DNA from: JAEUJT01 sp044225205
Lineage (GTDB): Bacteria > Myxococcota > Myxococcia > Myxococcales > Myxococcaceae
Assembly (NCBI GenBank): GCA_044225205.1
Contig: JBGAIY010000160.1
Coordinates: 1 to 15,610, forward strand
DNA: 15,610 nucleotides
Direction of reading: 5' to 3'
The notes below the pieces were generated by a model. That model was not told where the DNA came from. It worked only from the letters and a program-made list of their open reading frames with translations, and did no database searches. Both the position numbers and the translations under genes were made by a program. Shown piece by piece: positions 12,146 to 15,610 of the stretch; position 1 is the stretch's first letter; each line of letters starts with the position of its first letter.

Positions 12146-13768
12146 ATGGCCAGGGCTCCCACTCCGAAGAAGCGCCGTTCCTCCAAAGACGACGAGAAGC
12201 CGAAGAAGCGCGTCGCCAAGAAGAGCGTCGAGGCCGAAGAGCCCGCTGAGCGCGAGCCCGAAGTCGACGAGGCCGAAGCCGCCGCCGAAAACGACAGCGA
12301 CCGCGACGAGCGCGACGAGGCAAGCGACCAAGACGACGGCGAAAATGCGCCGCGGCCGGTGCTGACGCCCATTGTTCGCCCCGTTCGCGACGACGACATT
12401 CAAGAAGCACAAATGGTGGGAGAAACCCCCGCCGAAGAGGCGCCCTCGACCGAGGCCGCCCCCTCGGCTGGGAGCGACAACGAACGAGACAGTTCGCGCC
12501 AGCAACTTCAGGTGCTCAAGCTGAACGACCTGAAGCGCATGAAAATCACCGAGCTGTCGAAAATGGCGCACAACCTCGGCATCGAGGGTACCCAGGGTCT
12601 CAAAAAGCAAGAACTCCTGGTCGCCATTTTGGGCAACGTCGCCGAGAAGCGGTACGAGGTGCAGGCCGAAGGCGTCATGGAACTGATGAGCGACGGCTAC
12701 GGCTTCTTGCGCAGCGCCGACTCTGACTACCAGCCCAGCCCCGACGACTTGTACGTGTCACCTTCGCAGGTGCGCCGGTTCAACTTGCGGCCGGGCGACA
12801 CCGTCACGGGCCCCATTCGCCAACCGCGCGAGGGCGAGCGGTACTTCGCCTTGCAGCGCGTCGAGAAGATCAACTTCGCCGACCCCTTCAGCGCCGACGT
12901 CAAAGAGCGAATTCTCTTCGACAACCTCACCGCGCTCTACCCGACCAAGAAGATCAAGCTCGAGCACGAGTCGACCGACTACACGACCCGCATCATCGAC
13001 CTGTTCACGCCCATCGGGCTCGGGCAGCGCTGCCTCATCGTCGCTCCGCCGAAAGCCGGCAAGACGGTGATGTTGCAGAACATCGCCCACGCGATTTCGA
13101 AGAATCACCCCGAAATTTACCTCATTGTCTTGCTGGTCGACGAACGGCCCGAAGAAGTGACCGACATGCAGCGCAGCGTGCGCGGCGAAGTCGTCGCGTC
13201 GACCTTCGACGAGCCGGCCACCCGCCACGTGCAGGTCGCCGAAATGGTCATCGACAAGGCCAAGCGGCTCGCCGAACAAAAACAGCACGTCTGCATCTTG
13301 CTCGACTCGATTACCCGGCTCGCGCGCGCCTACAACACGGTCGTGCCACCCTCGGGCAAGATTCTGTCGGGTGGCGTCGACGCCAACGCCTTGCACAAGC
13401 CCAAGCGCTTCTTCGGCGCGGCCCGCAACATCGAAGAGGGCGGCTCGCTCACCATCATCGGCACCGCGCTCATCGACACCGGCAGCCGAATGGACGAAGT
13501 GATTTTCGAAGAGTTCAAAGGCACGGGGAACTCTGAAATCGTTCTCGACCGAAAACTCTTCGAAAAACGCATCTTTCCGTGCCTCGACATCAACAAGTCG
13601 GGCACGCGCAAAGAAGAGCTGTTGCTGCCGCCGGCCGACCTCGTTCGCGTCACCGCCCTGCGCCATGCGGTGCACCCGTTCACGCCCATCGACGCTATGG
13701 AGTTCACGCTCAAACACATGCGCCCGACCAAGAACAACACCGAGTTCTTGAACGGCATGAACCGCTGA
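12146..13768 (+). CDS. rho: Transcription termination factor Rho
   Basis: 540 residues from ATG 12146, versus about 420 for E. coli Rho; the difference is an N-terminal extension. Residues 1-115 are low-complexity: a basic start (PKKRRSSK, KPKKRVAKK), then acidic Glu/Asp-rich sequence, then a Pro/Glu/Ala/Ser linker. The Rho N-terminal helical domain follows (about 124-165, LNDLKRMKITELSKMA). Next comes the primary RNA-binding cold-shock fold (about 172-245, GYGFLRS, DDLYVSPSQVRRFNLRPGD). The RecA-like ATPase has Walker A APPKAGKT (300-307), Walker B CILLD (383-387), the Q-loop PPSGKILSGGVD (401-412) and the R-loop region GTGNSE. It is a hexameric 5'-3' RNA translocase that ends transcription at rut sites. 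No good Shine-Dalgarno precedes the ATG. Confidence 0.98.
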   Translation: MARAPTPKKRRSSKDDEKPKKRVAKKSVEAEEPAEREPEVDEAEAAAENDSDRDERDEASDQDDGENAPRPVLTPIVRPVRDDDIQEAQMVGETPAEEAPSTEAAPSAGSDNERDSSRQQLQVLKLNDLKRMKITELSKMAHNLGIEGTQGLKKQELLVAILGNVAEKRYEVQAEGVMELMSDGYGFLRSADSDYQPSPDDLYVSPSQVRRFNLRPGDTVTGPIRQPREGERYFALQRVEKINFADPFSADVKERILFDNLTALYPTKKIKLEHESTDYTTRIIDLFTPIGLGQRCLIVAPPKAGKTVMLQNIAHAISKNHPEIYLIVLLVDERPEEVTDMQRSVRGEVVASTFDEPATRHVQVAEMVIDKAKRLAEQKQHVCILLDSITRLARAYNTVVPPSGKILSGGVDANALHKPKRFFGAARNIEEGGSLTIIGTALIDTGSRMDEVIFEEFKGTGNSEIVLDRKLFEKRIFPCLDINKSGTRKEELLLPPADLVRVTALRHAVHPFTPIDAMEFTLKHMRPTKNNTEFLNGMNR

Positions 13769-13833
13769 ACGTCGTCTTTTTGGTAGCGGCCGCAGTCGAC
13801 GGGCGGGCGGGGTTGGGCTACACCGCGCCCCCT

Positions 13834-15141
13834 ATGTCTCGCCCGGTTGTCGCCTTGGCCATTCTTGTCGCCCTCTGCGCGTGCCCCAGCACGCGTGTTC
13901 CGTCGACGACCGACGCTGGCACTGCCGATTTCGTCGGCCGCGCCTGCAGCGTCGACGCCGAATGTGGCTCGCTGCGCTGCGACACCGTGCGCCGTCAGTG
14001 CATTTGCCTGTCTGACCAGAGCTGCAAGTCGGCCGACGGCACGCCCAAGTACTGCAACAACTACACGGGCCTGTGCGTGTCTGAAATCGCCGGGTGCACG
14101 GCCGACGCTCAGTGCGGCATGACCCAGTTCTGCGACCCCACCATTCGCGCGTGCCGGCCGCTCAAGACGTTTTGCGAAGTTTGCTCGAGCGACAACGAAT
14201 GCGGTGGCTCGCAAGACAACTGCGTGGCCGACGCGACGCTCGGCCAGAAGTTCTGCGGCAAGGCCTGCGGCGCCGACGCCGACTGCCCGCGCGGAGCCAC
14301 CTGCCAACCCAAGGGTGACGTGAAGCAGTGCTGGCCCGACAAGACCCCGACGGGCTTGCCCGCCACCTGCCGCAACTTCGCCGGCTGTACGCCCGACTCG
14401 CTGCGCACCTGCAACACCACCGACGAATGCCAAGACCTGAGCCAGCGGTGTGACGCCACCCGCGGCGTGTGCGTGGCCATCGAGCAGGTGTGCCCCTTCG
14501 GCACCATTTGCGACCCGCGGGTCAAGCTGTGCGTCGCCGAATGCGCCCGCGACCTCGACTGCGGAGACTCGACGCTGCGCTGCAACAACAAGGTCTGTGA
14601 ACCCGTCGCCGCGTGCACCGTCGACACCGACTGCGCCGACAACCGCGTCTGCACCAAGGCTCCGGGGGCCACGACCGGCACCTGCCAACCGTTCTGCGCC
14701 ACCAACAGCGACTGCCCGTTCGGCCAAATTTGCGACAAGCAGGGCTCGCGGGTGACCTGCGTCGACGGGTGCACCGCGAACTCGGGGTGCGCGCTCGACC
14801 AGCGCTGCAACCAGACCACCAAGAAGTGCGAAGGGCCCACCGTCGGCACGACCAAAATTTGTCAGGCCACCAACGCCTGCGGCACCTGCCAGCTGTGCGA
14901 CGGCGTGAAGAACGAATGCGTCAAGGCCACCACCCAGTTTCCCCACTGCCAGGCGTGCGCGACCCCCAGCGACTGCCCCGGTGGGGCCTGCGTCGCCATG
15001 GCCGACGGTCAAACGGTGTGCGTGCGCAGCTGCGGCAACGGCCAGGGCGACTGCCCGCAGGGTTTCGCCTGCCTCAGCCTCACCACGGGCGGCCAGGCGT
15101 GCGTGCCGTCTGACCGGCTGTGCGCGTCGAAGTGCCAGTGA
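13834..15141 (+). CDS. Cys-rich secreted lipoprotein with C-x5-C repeats
   Basis: 435 residues from ATG 13834, chosen because it begins a clear lipoprotein signal (MSRPVVALAILVALCAC; likely lipidated Cys17, with Cys15 an alternative). The mature part consists of about ten short Cys-rich units of the form D-x-x-C-x5-C-x(6-10)-C. Examples are DAQCGMTQFCDPTIRAC, DADCPRGATC with its Cys 9 residues on, NSDCPFGQIC, NSGCALDQRCNQTTKKC and DTDCADNRVC. These Dickkopf/EB-module-like knots are common in outer-surface proteins of Myxococcota. The array should form a disulfide-rich rod on the cell surface or in the periplasm. No catalytic motif is seen and the function is unknown. It lies 65 bases after rho and 22 bases before dnaK-like; no terminator is visible between them. 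Confidence 0.85.
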   Translation: MSRPVVALAILVALCACPSTRVPSTTDAGTADFVGRACSVDAECGSLRCDTVRRQCICLSDQSCKSADGTPKYCNNYTGLCVSEIAGCTADAQCGMTQFCDPTIRACRPLKTFCEVCSSDNECGGSQDNCVADATLGQKFCGKACGADADCPRGATCQPKGDVKQCWPDKTPTGLPATCRNFAGCTPDSLRTCNTTDECQDLSQRCDATRGVCVAIEQVCPFGTICDPRVKLCVAECARDLDCGDSTLRCNNKVCEPVAACTVDTDCADNRVCTKAPGATTGTCQPFCATNSDCPFGQICDKQGSRVTCVDGCTANSGCALDQRCNQTTKKCEGPTVGTTKICQATNACGTCQLCDGVKNECVKATTQFPHCQACATPSDCPGGACVAMADGQTVCVRSCGNGQGDCPQGFACLSLTTGGQACVPSDRLCASKCQ

Positions 15142-15163
15142 TCGGCTAAAACGCGAGGGCACC

Positions 15164-15610
15164 ATGCCTCTCATCATCGGCATCGACCTCGGCACCACGC
15201 ACTCGCTCGTCGCCGTGATGAAGGGCGAGCGCCCCGAAATCGTGCCCAACCGGCTCGGCAAACGGTTGACCCCGTCGGTCGTGGGCCTCGACAAGCACGG
15301 CCAAGTGCACGTCGGTGAAACCGCACGCAACCAGCTCGCCGTCGCCCCAGAGCGCACCGTCGCCGAAGTGAAGCGCCTCATGGGCTCGGCCGAACGCGTT
15401 TCGCTCGGAGACCGCACCTACACGCCCCAAGAAATCTCGGGCTTCATTCTCAAGGCGCTCAAAGAAGACGCCGAGCGCGCATTGGGCGAGCCCGTCGTCG
15501 AAGCCGTCGTCACCGTGCCCGCGTACTTCACCGACACCCAACGCCAGGCCACCAAAGACGCCGGCGCATTGGCGGGCCTCAAGGTCGAACGCATTCTCAA
15601 CGAGCCCACC
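15164..15610 (+). CDS. DnaK/Hsp70-family chaperone (3' end outside window)
   Basis: 149 codons from ATG 15164 run open to the end of the window. A GAGGG Shine-Dalgarno lies at 15155-15159, 4 bases upstream of the ATG. The N-terminal Hsp70 ATPase signatures are present: IIGIDLGTTHSLVAV (phosphate-1 loop, residues 4-18), LTPSVV, GETARNQ, VKRLMGS, the ISGFILKALKEDAE helix, and VVTVPAYFTDTQRQATKDAG, followed by the conserved VERILNEPT. Hsp70 proteins fold and remodel clients with J-domain and exchange-factor partners. GIDLGTTHS (rather than GTTNS) and the absence of neighbouring dnaJ/grpE suggest a secondary, HscA- or DnaK-like paralogue rather than the main dnaK. That cannot be settled from this fragment. 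Confidence 0.95.
   Translation, partial: MPLIIGIDLGTTHSLVAVMKGERPEIVPNRLGKRLTPSVVGLDKHGQVHVGETARNQLAVAPERTVAEVKRLMGSAERVSLGDRTYTPQEISGFILKALKEDAERALGEPVVEAVVTVPAYFTDTQRQATKDAGALAGLKVERILNEPT

Overview
The window is GC-rich (roughly mid-60s % by eye, with strong G/C preference at third codon positions) and looks like a chromosomal segment of a Myxococcota (myxobacterial) genome. The clues are a retron reverse transcriptase with a long N-terminal extension of the kind found in Myxococcus and Stigmatella, a TIGR02996-type 'repeat-companion' protein, a Cys-rich lipoprotein with many short C-x5-C repeats, and a Rho factor with a long charged N-terminal extension. No rRNA, tRNA, CRISPR array or insertion sequence was recognised.

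Layout. Positions 1-2076 (+) hold the 3' part of a WbpP/VipB-like sugar-nucleotide epimerase, a second GalE-like epimerase overlapping it by 4 bases, and a small YdjM/DUF457-like membrane hydrolase. Positions 2354-5077 (+) hold a patatin phospholipase with a probable C-terminal outer-membrane beta-barrel, then a short NTF2/SnoaL-like protein. From 5099 to 9682 everything is on the minus strand. In transcription order this is a frameshifted lipoprotein with a JAMM-like motif (9682-8910), a retron non-coding RNA (8859-8712), the retron reverse transcriptase (8699-7350), a TIGR02996/leucine-rich protein overlapping the RT by 4 bases (7353-6391), and a secreted FG-GAP/XAC2610-like protein (6070-5099). 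Positions 9683-10119 hold no convincing gene but do contain a strong hairpin. Positions 10120-15610 (+) hold a small Cys-containing protein coupled to a B12-binding-type radical SAM protein, then rho behind a good sigma-70-like promoter and structured leader, a Cys-rich lipoprotein, and the start of a DnaK/Hsp70 gene running off the window.

The most interesting system is the retron. The RT carries the retron hallmarks NAxxH (NAAPH), YADD and VTG. Just upstream of it, a perfect 12-bp inverted repeat (a1/a2) encloses about 124 nt. That interval contains a candidate branching G immediately after a1, two small msr stem-loops and a perfect 14-bp msd hairpin, so a msDNA of about 63-75 nt is predicted. 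A promoter-like element places the transcript start at the edge of a1, and the RT ribosome-binding site overlaps the a2 repeat. The downstream TIGR02996/leucine-rich gene overlaps the RT stop and is the natural candidate for the third component (effector or accessory). I do not recognise this three-part arrangement as a described retron type, but I could not search for it.

Other points worth a second look are a probable pair of compensating frameshifts in the RT N-terminal extension, a one-base frameshift at a six-base G/C run in the JAMM-like lipoprotein, the patatin-barrel fusion, the pyrimidine-looped hairpin in the rho leader, and a 15-bp bulged hairpin in the 9683-10119 gap.
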